Source: Pseudopyrenochaeta lycopersici
Taxonomy: Eukaryota > Ascomycota > Dothideomycetes > Pleosporales > Pseudopyrenochaetaceae
Reading direction: 5' to 3'
DNA length: 64,000 nucleotides
Assembly: GCA_003313425.1 (NCBI GenBank)
Contig: NHZP01000033.1
Location: 372,001-436,000 of the forward strand
Shown one piece after another: positions 46,277 through 59,093 of the stretch; within the stretch, counting starts at the first letter, position 1; each line of letters begins with the position of its first letter. A model generated the notes under the pieces. That model did no database searches, was not told where the DNA came from, and worked only from the letters and a program-made list of their open reading frames with translations. The translations under genes were made by a program, and so were the position numbers.

Positions 46277-47132
46277 TGATTGTTGTCTACAAGCGAGCAC
46301 ATAAGGAGATACTTAGACCTACATAAGTGACAAACGTTACCACTGTATGAAGTATTTTTTACGGCCAAATATACCGAATGTGTGCTGATCTGAACATATA
46401 GAGACCCATGAATCGAGCGAGTGCACATCGCTATCTGTGCATTTCTGCTTAGGATTGCTTGCCTTACAAATGCATCCTACCCTAAGTGACCTGACTGAGA
46501 CCAGCAACTGAAGGTATGAGCGTGGGACAGCATGAGCACGGGACAGCTTTAGAAGAAACTTTGCATGATCGGTCGGAATCAATGCGGAGCCAGGAAAGTC
46601 GCTAGCTACAGTTCGCTTTAGCTGTTGCACACTAGTATCATTCGATGATTATTTATCCGCAGCTTCAGTAGCGGACCTTGGCTCAGTTGTGAAAAAAAAT
46701 CAAAGGTAAATCCACAACTTCAGTCTTACTGGTAAACAGTAAAGTGACGATGCCGTATATCCTTCAACTGAAAAGGCTGTTTTGGAGTTCACTAACACTA
46801 GCTTCTCTTCGCAAGGTAATGTAGCGGCTAGATGTGAAAAAGGTGGGTTGGTGGGAACGCGCATTTAACCTTTCAAGGGAGTTGCTAAGTCTGGGAGTTC
46901 CCGGACTTACGGGCATACGATCACACGGCGCCGCACTTCTGCGGAACCCGCGTCCACAATTTCCCGGCGACATTGCGAAGGAGAGTGCGCAAGGCGGCCC
47001 ATGCGCTGCCGAGGGCCATTCTTAGTGGGAACACAGCGGAAGAGATATATGTGTGCACGCGCTGCTAGAGCAACAAGAATTTTAGCACATTCTTTCCTAG
47101 TATTTCACATTTCTAGCCTTTCCTTTCATAGG
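46277..47132. other. Intergenic, upstream of sterol reductase
   Basis: No gene recognised. Contains the promoter and 5' leader of the ERG4-family gene; a TTTCATAG just before the start codon could be a leader-intron acceptor. Confidence 0.4.
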
Positions 47133-48735
47133 ATGGGCAAGCAACCGATGCCTCAAGTCCTCAATTCGAAGAACAGAGCCGCCAATAAAACAGCCACCGA
47201 GAACGAAAAATGCGCACCAAAGGATCTGCAAAAATGGGGTCCTACCGATAAATCTGGAGAATATGAGTTTGGGGGTCCATTGGGCATGTTGGCCATGATG
47301 GTTGGATTTCCTCTGCTCATGTACTTCATGTGGATTGGAGCTGTTTTCTACGACGGTCAGATTCCGAAACCAGCCAAAAACGAGAACGTCATAGCCTTCC
47401 TCGAACACATGTGGTTTCTTGTTAAAACAGAAGCTTACCCTACCAAGCGCGCATGGTGCATTTACTGGTCATTTGGAATCGCGCAAATGGCCTTCTACGT
47501 TCTACTTCCTGGTGTGTATCGTAAGGGTCAGGCACTACCTCATCTGGGTGGAAAGCAATTAGACTACTACTGCTCGGCCATGTGGTCTTTCTACACCAGC
47601 GTCGCCCTCGGACTAGCCTTGCATTTTAGCGGGTACTTCAGACTGAACATGCTAATTGACGAGTATGGACCAATTATGAGTGTGGCAATTATCTCCGGGT
47701 TCATCTGCTCTTTTATTGCATACTTCTTAGCTTTCGCGCGCGGTGCGACACTTCGTATGACTGGGAACCACATTGTTGATTTTTTCATGGGTGCGGAGCT
47801 GAACCCAAGGATGTTTGGCATCCTAGACTTCAAGATGTTGCTTGAGGTCCGCATTGCGTGGTTCATTCTCTTCTTCTTTGCTTTGAGCACATGCCTGAAG
47901 CAGTTCGAGGAGTATGGCTACGTATCTGCACAGGCGTTATTTTTACTTCTGGCACAATATCTGTATGCTGGAGTATGTGCCAAAGGTGAGCACTTGATCA
48001 TAACCACCTGGTATGTCAAGATCACTCAGCTTCAGGCTCTCTGGATACCTTTCTGACTATGCCTAGGGACGTATACTATGAGAAAGCAGGCTTCATGATA
48101 ATTTTTTGGCTCATGGCTGGCGTTCCATTCTCCTATGCTCACGCTATCCTCTATGTCGCCAAACACGACCCCAGCGAGTATCAGTGGCCGCTTTGGTTCA
48201 TCAGTCTTTTAGTCGTTCCATATCTTGGGGTTTATTACGTCTGGGACACTTGCAACAGTCAAAAGAATCAGTTCCGACAGGAAGAGAGGGGCGTTGTTGA
48301 AGAGCGCACGACTTTCCCGTATTTCAAATATGGCAAAATTCATAACCCAAAGACGATCGAGACAGACTATGGTAAAAAGCTGCTCTGCGATGGCTGGTGT
48401 GAGTACTAGCCCAACTTGAAAGTCTATCTACCCTATACTAAGCATTGGCAGACGGCAAGGCACGCAAGATCCATTACTCTTGCGACATCTTCTTCGCTAT
48501 CAATTGGGGCCTCGTCACAGGCTTCACATCAGTATTCCCATGGTTTTATTCCATCTTCTTCACTATTATGATTATGCATCGCGCGATACGCGATAACGCA
48601 AGATGCCGTGACAGGTACGGCAAAGCTTGGGAAGAATATACCAAAAGAGTTCCGTACATTTTTATACCTGTAGGTCATTTTTTAAGCTATAATAGCTTAC
48701 TAAATAGCGCTAATAATACGTAGGGCATTGTCTAA
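47133..48735 (+). CDS. ERG4: Delta(24(28))-sterol reductase, ERG4 family, 479 aa
   Basis: Exons 47133-48010, 48067-48398, 48452-48669 and 48724-48735. The last exon encodes only three residues; without it the protein would end in an unrelated tail, whereas splicing GTAGGT...CGTAG yields the family ending YIFIPGIV. Hallmarks: [104 protein letters not shown] and [17 protein letters not shown]. The protein has about eight membrane helices and belongs in the ER. ERG4 performs the last step of ergosterol synthesis, NADPH-dependent reduction of the C24(28) double bond. The lysine-rich, non-conserved N-terminus and upstream leader leave the start slightly uncertain. Whether it is the main or an extra copy cannot be told here. 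Confidence 0.93.
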
Positions 48736-49448
48736 GCTAGTGGTGTTAGATTGATTGATCCGCTGGCTACACTCATGATTTTATTTGTGAGGACCTCGAA
48801 ATAGTAAAATTAGCTTCTCAGATGTTTTTAACATTCCAGAAGGGAAGACTGCGCATCAAGATAGTGACTAAAGAGGTGTTGTGGTGACGGTTAGGTCTCT
48901 TGTACTATATTTGGTTATATATCTGTACTACTCATAGAATTCGTATTTCTAGTGATATTTACTACCTAAATATCATGTCTCATCCGTTATAACGACAGTT
49001 TTAGCATATCAAAGCACAAAATGCTCAAAGGCTTTCTAGTTCTACGTTCACCTGAGAGTATTAGAATGATAAAATCTTAATATCTAGTGTAACGGTAGAC
49101 AAAATAAGAACACCAGGTTCATACTACTATCCATATTATTACCTGTCTTTGCCGCTCTAGTTGGTATTGTGGTTGAGAGGCATGATGTTGAGCCTGAAAG
49201 GGCCTTAGAGTTGGTCACGTGACAGGAGAGATATGTAAGATAGTTAAGCGGAAAGGCGGTCGGACAGACAACCACTGAAAAGCACGCCCAATAAAAAGGA
49301 CTAACTAGGATTCTTTATCAAGCTACCGATGCATGAGAGACCTTATAGATATTCATGTACTTTATGATAACATCGCAAGATCAGGGCCCTCTGCTTTCTT
49401 TCCTCGAGGCAGCACGGGTCAGGACTTGCTGGAATCAATTTAACCCAA
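48736..49448. other. Intergenic, convergent 3' ends
   Basis: Between the ERG4-family gene (+) and the DJ-1/PfpI gene (-). AT-rich patches; nothing recognised. Confidence 0.4.
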
Positions 49449-50493
49449 TTAGTGACGCATTCCATTATGATCTTGTTCAATAGTACCGCCAACTGGCTCA
49501 ACGCAGCTGGTCAACGAGTTGTTGGTGTTTGCACCAGGAACCTGAGAATCTTAGCATAACTTCCGCAATCTTAGAATCAGGCAAGGGAAGAGAGTCACAA
49601 CTTACATTATGCACGATCGAAAAGGGATCCCAATGCGGATCTTGGTGCGGCGCGTACTCAATACCATTCATGGTCTCATTTAGTGCCTTTGATCCATACA
49701 AGTGGGTCAAGAAAGCATATGTCATATCCATGCCTGCCACAACACCTGAGCTGGTCCAAATCTTGCCATCCTGGGTCCAACGCGCGCTTGGAACCCAGGT
49801 AATATTTTCTCCATAACCCTTTCCTGTGACCGAAGACCACACTCCTTTGTTCGTTGTTGCCCGTTTCCCGTTGAGTAGGCCGGCGCGGGCAAGAACCATA
49901 GCGCCAGTGCAAACACTGAGTACGTAGTCAGCTTGCTTGACGCGGCGCACCAGGAAAGCTTCGATGGTCGTGTCATTTGCTTGCTCCAAATAAAAGTTGC
50001 CGAAGCCTCCTGGCATGAAAATCACATCTAAAGGCGGAGCATCGGCGAATGTGTGTGTGGCTACCGTTGCAGGACCCAGTATATATCCGAAATCTTCTGG
50101 AGGCGACGATGGAATCCTGCGATGTGGAGGGACCCGAGCGCTCACGGGCCCAGTACTAAATGATATGAGCGATAATGTCATCTTGTACGTAGCTGACAAC
50201 TGTGAAAAGCTGTTAACGCTGAACCTTCGAGACCAGTAGTAAGCAATGAATTACCGAGTAAAGGATTTCAAGCGGGCCGTACACATCCAGTGGTTCGAAG
50301 CCTGGGAAAATGATCTACACGGTTGTTAGCAGTCAGAATAAAGCACTTGGGTGCAGAGGTATCTAACATAACCAATAGACAAGGTCCGTTTTGAGTTGAA
50401 TGATTGCTCTTCGGTTAAGTTTCCTCCGCGTGCAGAGGCAAAAAGTAGTAAAGCCAAGAGGCAAAGTACAGGATTAGAACTTGCAGCAAGCAT
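49449..50493 (-). CDS. Secreted DJ-1/PfpI superfamily protein, 290 aa
   Basis: Exons 50493-50368, 50314-50255, 50199-49606 and 49541-49449 (introns of 53, 55 and 64 nt, all between codons). It starts with a signal peptide (SSNPVLCLLALLLFASARGG), unusual for this mainly intracellular superfamily. Core blocks: TLSIGYIIFPGFEPLDVYGPLEIL, the central PPLDVIFMPGGFGNFYLE, the nucleophile elbow YVLSVCTGAMVLARAGLLNGKRATTNK with the reactive Cys, and WTSSGVVAGMDMTYAFLTHLYG. Members include isonitrile hydratase-like and amidase-like enzymes and chaperone/hydrolase DJ-1 forms. The class I glutamine-amidotransferase-like Cys is present but the exact reaction is unknown. The C-terminal exon is chosen because it continues FSIVHN into the family-like VPGANTNNS ending. 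Confidence 0.85.
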
Positions 50494-52496
50494 GATGATA
50501 GGGATATCGATGGCTTGCAGTACTCGGTTGAGGGCGTCGATTGATACCTTAAGTACCTGAAGCCTTTTCGTTCGTCTTACTGCTCTTGAGACCTGCTATG
50601 TCGTATACGGATTTAATAGACATGTTACATAAACATGGATCAAAATCATACATGATCAAACGAAGAAAATATGGCTGATGTGAGCGCTCAATTGAAGTTG
50701 AAAACAAAGGCGGGGTAAATTATACTTGCTTACACGACGCAACATGCTGATCTCCAGTATGCGGTGACAAGCACCTATCACCTAGTCATTTTGGGGCTAT
50801 CAACGCAGAAACATAATTAATGCGGTTTGGAGGATGCTGAATAGGCATTTACATGGCACATGAAGGCGCGTTAAAGTATTGGGTTGCCCGGTAACGGCAC
50901 CAAGAGAGAATCGCTTTTTTGTATGCGAGACCGAATATCTTCTACAACTCAAGACCCCTGGTCTCCAGCACGAGTAAAGATAAGACCTATGTGATTGTAT
51001 CGAGGAATCTACCTAGTTATCATTGCCTTTTCTCATCTGGGGATCATACTTCTAGATTCTTTTGCGGGTTGTTCAAGATGATTATACAAAATTAAGCAGA
51101 GTAAGAGGCGTGAGCACGAAGGAAGAGCTTAACCAAAAATAAGTAATTCGCGAATGCTTAGTCCGACCAAATTGTCGCATATCCATTCTCAAACTGCATG
51201 GTTGCATAATTGGCTCCTACACAGTCCTGCGACTAGTCGCCGGTCGCGAACAAATTCACCACACTTCCTAATCTGTCATCCAGCCTTCTTGACAGCGGAC
51301 ATTCAAATTCAGGAACAGCTAGGAAAATATTTTCTTCCCAGCTAGTGTAGTTCTATACGATATAGCTAGTGACACTGTAAACCTTCGCTAATGCAGATTA
51401 CGCGATTTAATAGCTAAGCAGAATACGGGAAGAAAGTATCGCAGCAATAGCGAGGAAAAGTGGGCTTTTCAATGCCGAAAGGCGCGAAGTTGGAAACACC
51501 GTTTCACATATTGCGGTCGTGGGCAGTGCCTTGTGCATCATTCTGACCGTGCTTGCCATCGCAACGTAAGAACGCATACCATAAAGCTATAGTGGCTGAG
51601 ACAGAGAAGGCGAGGAGAAAATCAATCATAGCGCAAGGCGCATTGCAAAATGAAAGTGTGTTCTCGTCTGTATTCTAATGATTTGACAAGGATCCATTAT
51701 AGTTTGGCCACAAGAGTATTTATCATAACGCTTTCTATAGTCCTAAATTTTCGTGTCTTTGCAGCCTGCAATTTCATACACGTGCTGATGAATCCAGAAT
51801 AGATAATTGAAACAATACTAAGCAGTAGCTGTTAAGAAAGCGTATAGAATAATCTCTGGAGCTGGGTTCTGTTTCTGCGAACATTACCGTGACGTAGAAA
51901 TATGCGCAAATGTGCGCATCCTGAAGTCAGCCATCTTACACACGCAACATGGGCTCGTACCGCTTATGAACGTTTCACGAAATGAATAACCTGATCTTCA
52001 AAGTTGCATGAGGCCATTTGCGCAACTTATGACATGCCGTTGCCTCAACATACATCGTCATTACTAACGTGAAGAAATCACGCGCTACCCCATCCTTGCG
52101 GCTGCAAATGTTCTCTTTAACAACTAGAATCTCCGTTCGAATACGATTTCGAAGCAGTTTTCTCGTCATAGATAAAATATCTTCGTACTAAGACTGCTGC
52201 GACCCAAAAAGAGAATTAGTCATGCAGATAGCCGCACAAACGGTTACCCTGTGTCCCGTTGGAGGCTTCCTTCCTCGCCCTACTATGCTCAAGGCATTTT
52301 CAGTCAGTCATATCGCTAGGCTGAGATTGCTCTAGCGCAGTTGACTGTTTTGTGGGTCAAGGCACGCTGTCATTTTGCGCTCATTTCTTATACAGCATAA
52401 GAGCTTTCCATCTCATCGCTACTATACGACGTTTTTGTATCATCGCTCCCATTCTATCAAAGTTCACGACGCACGCCTTGTATTGATAGGCTCAAC
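50494..52496. other. Intergenic, 2 kb without a recognised gene
   Basis: Promoter of the DJ-1/PfpI gene lies at its left edge. No frame over 65 codons and no family motif seen on either strand. Confidence 0.45.
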
Positions 52497-53276
52497 ATGC
52501 CCCGGACCTCGTACCTTATATTCTTTACTGCTACTATAGTTGAGGCAACCATATCTATAATACTCCTCTCGCTCTTCACATGCGCATATACGGATAGCTT
52601 TCGCACTGCACTGTGGCAAAATGGCGGCACTGAAGGTTGGAACTCGGATCCACATCAGCGCGTGTACTTCTATGCAAACTATCGCGAGCCGCCTCCTATA
52701 CCGCTCATCTGGGATGAAAGGTTCAAACGCCATTAGTAATAAACCCAGTGGGTATAAGAGGTTCTGATACATGAAACTAGGTTCACCTTATGTAATCTGT
52801 GCATCGCCATCTTCACGATATTCTTGTGGGTTGTTCGCTTTAAAATTAACCATCTTAGCGGACAAAGCACGGACCTACACGCTACGATAATGACTAATAC
52901 CTTGTATGATGGCATTCTTATTGGACTGTGGATATACAGCGCAATTGTGCAGAATTCGGGCGACTTTTCTGATCCCAAGCACATCAGCATAACCCCTTGG
53001 TATCTTAACCGCGGATGTACTGAGGCGTGGCCGCAGAATTGGAATAAGTGTGAGATTATGAGGATGTCATATGGATTTTCCGTCTTCGCTGCGTAAGTTG
53101 ACCCATTACCCTATGTATTATGTTAGCTTGCGCTCGCGAGAGTATGTGGCTCACTCTTACGCTTACCTAGGATATGGTTCTGTTTCCGGCTTTTACTTAC
53201 GTGCATGTATCGTGCATACTTACTTGGAAGAAAGCACGAACTTCAGGATCTACTATATAGTTACGCTGGCCTCTAG
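52497..53276 (+). CDS. Fungal multi-span membrane protein, 213 aa, function unknown
   Basis: Exons 52497-52720, 52781-53092 and 53171-53276 (introns of 60 and 78 nt; first donor GTTCAA is non-consensus but only this join keeps frame). Predicted helices: YLIFFTATIVEATISIILLSL at the N-terminus, NLCIAIFTIFLWVVRFK at the start of exon 2, YDGILIGLWIYSAIVQ, and FSVFAAIWFCFRLLLTCMY across the second junction. Between helices 1 and 2 is WQNGGTEGWNSDPHQRVYFYANYREPP, and between 3 and 4 a loop with RGCTEAWPQNWNKC, suggesting an external disulfide. The four-helix layout recalls MARVEL-like proteins, but this is topology only. Probably plasma membrane or endomembrane. Confidence 0.75.
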
Positions 53277-53852
53277 TAACAAAATTGTAAATATATACAG
53301 CCTGACTCTATTGCATCAATCATAAAGTAACAAATATGGCCCTAGTTGCTAAAGGATCTTACTGAAAGCAGCTTTATACCAGAGCTTTTGTACTAGATCT
53401 TAGAGGCGCTTTATGAGTAAAACAACCTCAGCATTAGAAGTAACTCCAACCTCTCTATGAGCTAGAAATACGAAGAATGCGTCTATCAGACCTATCGCTT
53501 TACAGATTCGGTTCTAAACTAGTCTTGGTACTACCTCTGTAATCATCTGTAAGAGAACATTGTTCACTACAAGCTCCCTTTAATGTGTTATCTGAAAATG
53601 TTTTTTTATTTATTCAGATACACCTAAAAGTGAGGCAAATATCTTTACTATTCAACATTATAGCGCTATTGTAAACCAAAACATTACAGTAAAAGTATGT
53701 GCTTTAAGATCACAAGTCTGGTAGCTACTTGCAGACCCCCACTAATTGCTCTCATAAACAATGTTCCAGTGCAATTTTTATGTAACAGATTGTAACAAAA
53801 ACATTAATTGCACTCTTTCGTAGATTATTGTTCGTTCAAACCTGATGAACCA
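53277..53852. other. Intergenic, convergent 3' ends
   Basis: AT-rich spacer between the membrane protein (+) and the Cys-rich surface protein (-); nothing recognised. Confidence 0.4.
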
Positions 53853-54408
53853 CTACAACGCCACCAATATGCCCATAGCGCCCATCAAAATTACTCCGGC
53901 AGCAGAATCTTTTTTCACGGCAGCACCAGTGAACTCAGGGATGGAAGCAGTGCTGGAAATTGTAGCGCTCATAGAAATGTTGGAAGTGTGTGTGGCAGCC
54001 TGGGGGGCCGACGTAGCAGCGGGAGAAGAAGACGAGGCTACTACTACTACTACTGGCGTGCTTGTTGCAACATTTGCTGGGAGGGAAAAGCTCTGGCGGA
54101 TAGCACAAGTTGCAGGGTCCTCACCCTGGTGTCCTGTTAGTAATTGTCTTAAATAGATGGGATTGTGGAGAGGGACGTGCATCAAGGCAACAGTAGCCTA
54201 CTACTGGAGCGCAGAATTTACCAGCAGGGCAGTAATGCCCATTCGAGCAGCAGGTAGCATCTACTGGCCTGCAAAATACTGATCCGCAGGGTACCGGAGC
54301 ATTCGAAGGACACGTCCCTTGCCGTGGAATGAGTTCAGAGCGCAGCTTTAACTGGGTGGACAGGACGATTGGTGCGAAGACCAGGAGAGTATACATAAAC
54401 TTGAACAT
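53853..54408 (-). CDS. Secreted Cys-rich, Ser/Thr-rich GPI-type surface protein, 166 aa
   Basis: Exons 54408-54181 and 54125-53853. Signal peptide (KFMYTLLVFAPIVLSTQL), then a compact cysteine module: GTCPSNAPVPCGSVFCRPVD, CCSNGHYCPAGKFC, VGYCC. The only join that keeps frame and the VGYCC motif uses a GC-AG intron (GCACGT...CCAG, 55 nt), giving CCLDGEDPATCAIRQ. A Ser/Thr/Ala/Val-rich stalk follows (VVVVVASSSSPAATSAP) and a hydrophobic end, GVILMGAMGILVAL, preceded by charged KKDSAA, as expected for GPI attachment. Such proteins are exported and anchored to membrane or cell wall; the role could be adhesion, wall structure or host interaction. No known effector is recognised. Confidence 0.75.
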
Positions 54409-57400
54409 TCTCGAGGAATAACAAGGGCGTCCCACAGAGTAATTTTTGAGTGAAAGATATGTATGTGTTCAGGTATGCTAGAGCGATTTCAGGCAATATG
54501 AAAAATTGGAGAAAGGGCAATCCCTATTGTACTTATATCATGTACTGAGCGGATACTGGTCGAAGAAATTCTGGCACACGTAAGGGCATGACAAGCATAG
54601 CCTCAGCTTGGGCAAAATATCGTGACGCCAGAAAAGAAATAAGCCTTACTATGGCCAGTGTGCTGTGCGGATACGAGTGGGATTTCCCGGTAACAATAGC
54701 GAGAAGCGAGCTCTATCGCATAATGGGCCAAAACTTCGCGCCAGAACCAAATAACGTTGAATTGCTGGCTCCAGTAAGGATAGAGAAAGCTTGTTGCTGC
54801 TGTAGCCACAATATACGGGCTTCTTTGGTCCTCTCAACAAGCGTACCGGTATGTTCTTTGCTAGGGTGCTATTGGCGGACATGTCTCAGAACCTGCAGTA
54901 TAGCTGAAAAGGCAGGGCGTCTAGCAGGCTTCTAGGCATGATCAGATCGGTCAAACTTTAGTGTGTCGTCCCAACAACGTGGCGCTCTGCACCGGAGTTA
55001 TGTTCAGCCACAGCTGACAATTGTGGCACGACCCCTCGGAGGGCGAACACAATCGCGAAGCTCAGCCCAGACAAAGGTACTAGCATCTTGCATTCTGGAT
55101 ATGACGAGAACATAGCAGGATCTGGGGACGCTGTCATAAAAAGTACAGGGAATTAAGGCATTTAGCGTTTGGGAGACGAGCATCGGATTGGAGGAAGAAA
55201 ATAGACTACCGGGCTTAGAGGGGAGGAAGTGGAGACGATATCGATAAAAAAGAAATGGCGAGTTATGGCCAATGATCAGGATGCAAAGCGCGATAGTGGA
55301 GGACAAATGGAGGCTTACAGCGTGTGCAAAGTATGGCGAAGAAGGAACTGATCAGATCAAAGAGGACAGAAGACAGCTGGGAGGCGCCCCAGGAGGGGAG
55401 ATACGTAGTTCTTCATCATCTCAGCTTCGCAAATGGTCCCGGGTTATGCTGCCCACGCGAAAGCCAGGCTCTTCCTTGCACGTCGATGTCGACTGCACAA
55501 AACGCCACTGTGGTCGAGGACAGGGGTATGAACAATCAAGCTAGCCAAGTCCTCGTTGTTGCCTTGGCTGAAGGCTTGATTCAGAATCGTTAGGCTAGAA
55601 TGCAAACCTAATCCTTAATCCGTACAATTCTGTACACAAATCGGGTCATAACAACTCAGCACGACAATTTCAGGGCATATAAAGGATAAGATAATAAGGC
55701 CTCATACTATATGCAGGTAGCTATAGAGCTTAGTTCATTAGTGTCATAATTATCTATATCATTCGTTCGTACTGCTATGCATGAGAATATGCTGTACTAC
55801 GATAGGGCGTTTATGGGCGCTGTGTCATCAAGCGAGGCAGCCAAGTACGGCTGTGTTGAAGTCTATCTTGGCTACGTTGCCCGCTGCGTCATCTTACTGC
55901 GTTGCACCACGATAGGCGTTTGCAGCTGATACTGTTTTTTGCGCATGGGGGTTCAGCTGCGCTGCGGGGTTGCGGGGTAGCAGGATCTATATTAGATTAA
56001 ACTTTTAGAAGGCGGGTGTTTGGAACGCCATGTTCGCAGAATTATCCAAGCATGTAAAACTTATATCATGAGCTGCAGAAGTGGCAGTCTTTTCGGCGCC
56101 TTAAACAAGGCAGGCGTTTAGGGTTGAGACCCAACGAGACGGTTAACTTCCCACAAAATCCCTCGCGATTGGATTTCATGTGCGAGCGACGATCTTCAAA
56201 TAGATCCCGCCCACATCATCCTGTTCCTATACTGTATTGATCGTCCATTGGGATCTGAATCTTGCAGCAGCTCAAGGCGATTCGCCGCCCCACACGATCG
56301 TAGCTGGCGCCCGCCTGTATCAACTATAGGGGGCCGCACCATCGTGCTCGCACTTTTTTTCCCCCCACACCTTGACGGCCCACCACCTAGTTTAAGCGCA
56401 CTAAATTCTATAAAATCAAGCATGCTTATGTCTTATAGAGGATTTCAACATAATGATAGGAAGTAGAAGATGGCGCAGCATCGGAGTAAAACAGTTGGAA
56501 AAGGCACAGGGCGGAACGGTTTGTGGCAAACTCGAGCCTGCCCCCTACAATGTTTAGCTCATTGGGGATATATGCTTCTTCGTCTATGAGAGAAAGCAGC
56601 TTGGCGAAAAATTGAGTGCGCGGCACGAGGCCACGCAGATCCCTGTCTCTGTCCGTAGAACAATCCCTTTGTATGGATTTCTCATTACGCTTTAGACGCC
56701 CTATTCTGAAAGTCACGCAAAGAAACGCGAGAAAGACAGTGCATCTCCATTGTCGAGGATATGTTTGCCAGCATGGCTTCATATAAGTTCTGGAGAAGTG
56801 GAGAACACTGTTTTTAGAAGACTATAAAGAGAGACTAGAGCCGGTTTTGTAGTTTGCAGAAGAATTGGACAGAAAACTCTTCTGAAAAAGAGACCTTCGA
56901 CAGTTACGCTACCCTACATCTGATTGCTGAAACGTACCAGTTTGAGTCTGATCGTGACAGATGTTCTTCTGAATACTTACCGAGTCTTCACATCAACAAG
57001 GATCTTGACACCAGTTAGATAATAAACCGTATCTTCGAACCGCAGCACTTTGGAAGAAGCTTATCTGACCATAAACTCGCTCATCGAAATTTTCGCATTG
57101 TATCCTAAGAAATATCTAGAATGTGGCCCAATATTTTGCTGGACTAGGGTTAGGGTTATCGCGAAAGAGTCTTTCTCAATGATAATTAGTGGGACGTCGC
57201 TGATATAAATAGCAGATGTCTAGAGTCTAGTCATCCTCCTGATTAGAATTGACAAGCATCACCATCCGTTCAGATTTTATGTTTCTGCATAAGACAGAGG
57301 CTTGTTGGCTCATGACTGCCTGAGGCGGCGGAATAGGGTCGGTCGAATACCGCCAGTCTCTCAGGAGTGTACGGCATGCAGCTGGTATAATGGCAGTCGA

Positions 57401-59093
57401 GACAATAGAGATGTCCACTATTTAAAGTAGCTTTTTGCACTATCCATACAAAGCTGAGACGTATAATATCGATCATTGATGGCTCCCACAGCATTGTTCC
57501 AGGGGTTGAACGCGCCATTGTAGTAATCTTGGCTAATACTCTTCAGGCATTCATGGAGATGGTCCAACCTGTAAAAAATCATCGCTTGTGGCAGGTGCAA
57601 CGCCTATGGCAGGGAATCATGTAGCTTGTTAGAGTCTACAGTTCCTCCAGTTTCTCTCTACTAAGGCGTTGCTCGTCCCTTTATCCGCAGCTTTCGTCAG
57701 CTGTACCGAAAAAATTTACATCGTTGATCCGGATATTGTTCTACCATGTGTAGAGTAACCTCTGTACTCTATGCGCACTCACGCCAAGGGTATTTTTACT
57801 GGTATCACAATACAATCAATGATACCAAGAAAGGTTAACTTACCTTAATTTATCTTACGGAACTGCTCCGCTACTTGAATAGAGAGAGCGCATGGGGATC
57901 TTTGTTATCTGCCCAGTACACATTCCATAGCTGTTTCTATGTTTTTTCCGCCTAAATGGATCTCCAGAGCAAGCCGAGTTACGAGAAGGTTCACTTTAAA
58001 CTCGACAATTCTCTGTTTACAGACAAGGAACAGTCTGCGATTAGGGATATTTAAACAACACCCAATCGTGTTTCTCGTCACAACAGGGGCCCGCGAAGCA
58101 GCAATAGATCCTATCTCTTCGCTATGGTGAGGCGCATAATAAATTTTGCGGCAGTGAGGTAGCTTGTGCCTCGATATTGTTGCTATACATGGTCCAATCT
58201 CGTTGTCGTTGAAAAGATCGTTCGCAGTGCGTAAGCGATGCAAAACTTATTTGACTAGGCGATTGAAATGCTAGAACTGCCCAAAGCGAGGTCTATCGAT
58301 TCAGTTGGCTAGTAATATTTAGTTTGAAGAGAGTGAGAACAATGGAAAGCTGCGCTAACATAGCATGTGATCGGTTGACCGTCAAGGCACGTAGTTCGAT
58401 AGCCAATGCGCTTGATATATTAGTATAGAACTGCCGTATATCTCACTATGTTCTGTACGTTCTGTATCCAACTCCACTAATGGTAATACACTTTACTGCA
58501 ACAAGTCATATATCTTCAAGCATGTCACCGTCAGACAATGTCTTTGGCCATAGCGGGTCTGTTTTGGGCGCTTGCTCGGTACTTTCCCAGCAGCTTCGAC
58601 ATGTTTCTACAAATGACGTATGGAAGCTAGACCATGTCGGACTAGCATTATGCTGGATGCTCTTGGCTAGGTTTTGAGACTTGGATTGTTGTACGCACTT
58701 CTTGATCGCGGGGTAACTTTCAGCTTGTTGGTCTGGAGATGCTTGAGAACACCCAAAAGGCTTTAGTGACAAACTCAAACTCATCGCTGTCATAGCGGTT
58801 TCGTGCAACGCCTTTCTAGAGTACGGGAGTCTGGTGACGAGCCACTATTTTTCATCACTGCAGTGTGAATTCTGTGAGCAATTGCTGTTGCAAACTTCTT
58901 TATATACGGCTCGCGAAATATATACAGGTGAATAATCAATCCTCATGGTGAATGCTAGTTGATGGGCCCATTCGTTCGAACTAAGACGGACCATGGTACC
59001 GTCGGCCCGTAGGGCCGTCGAAAGGTAAAACGAACTGGCATGCATCCAGCTTCACCATGCAAAGAGAGCGCCATCCCTCGAGATAGATTCAAA
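54409..59093. other. Gene-poor 4.7-kb region with possible relics
   Basis: No intact gene is supported. About 56.89-57.11 kb (+) is an open stretch, TFDSYATLHLIAETYQFESD ... SEYLPSLHINKDL, ending in TAG; it resembles the helical part of fungal BTB-domain proteins and may be a decayed copy. Minus-strand frames at 57227-57600 and 57905-58243 have no signature. At 57144-57158 two and a half TTAGGG units occur. Base composition is ordinary, so this region was not RIP-treated like 1-16 kb. Confidence 0.4.

Noticed and set aside
55272..55593. Overlapping plus-strand frames of about 90 codons
   Set aside because: No motif, signal peptide or splice context; not supported as a gene.
57144..57158. Telomere-like ctagggttagggtta
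   Set aside because: Only about two and a half units, no continuation and no subtelomeric context; likely chance or a minor interstitial repeat.
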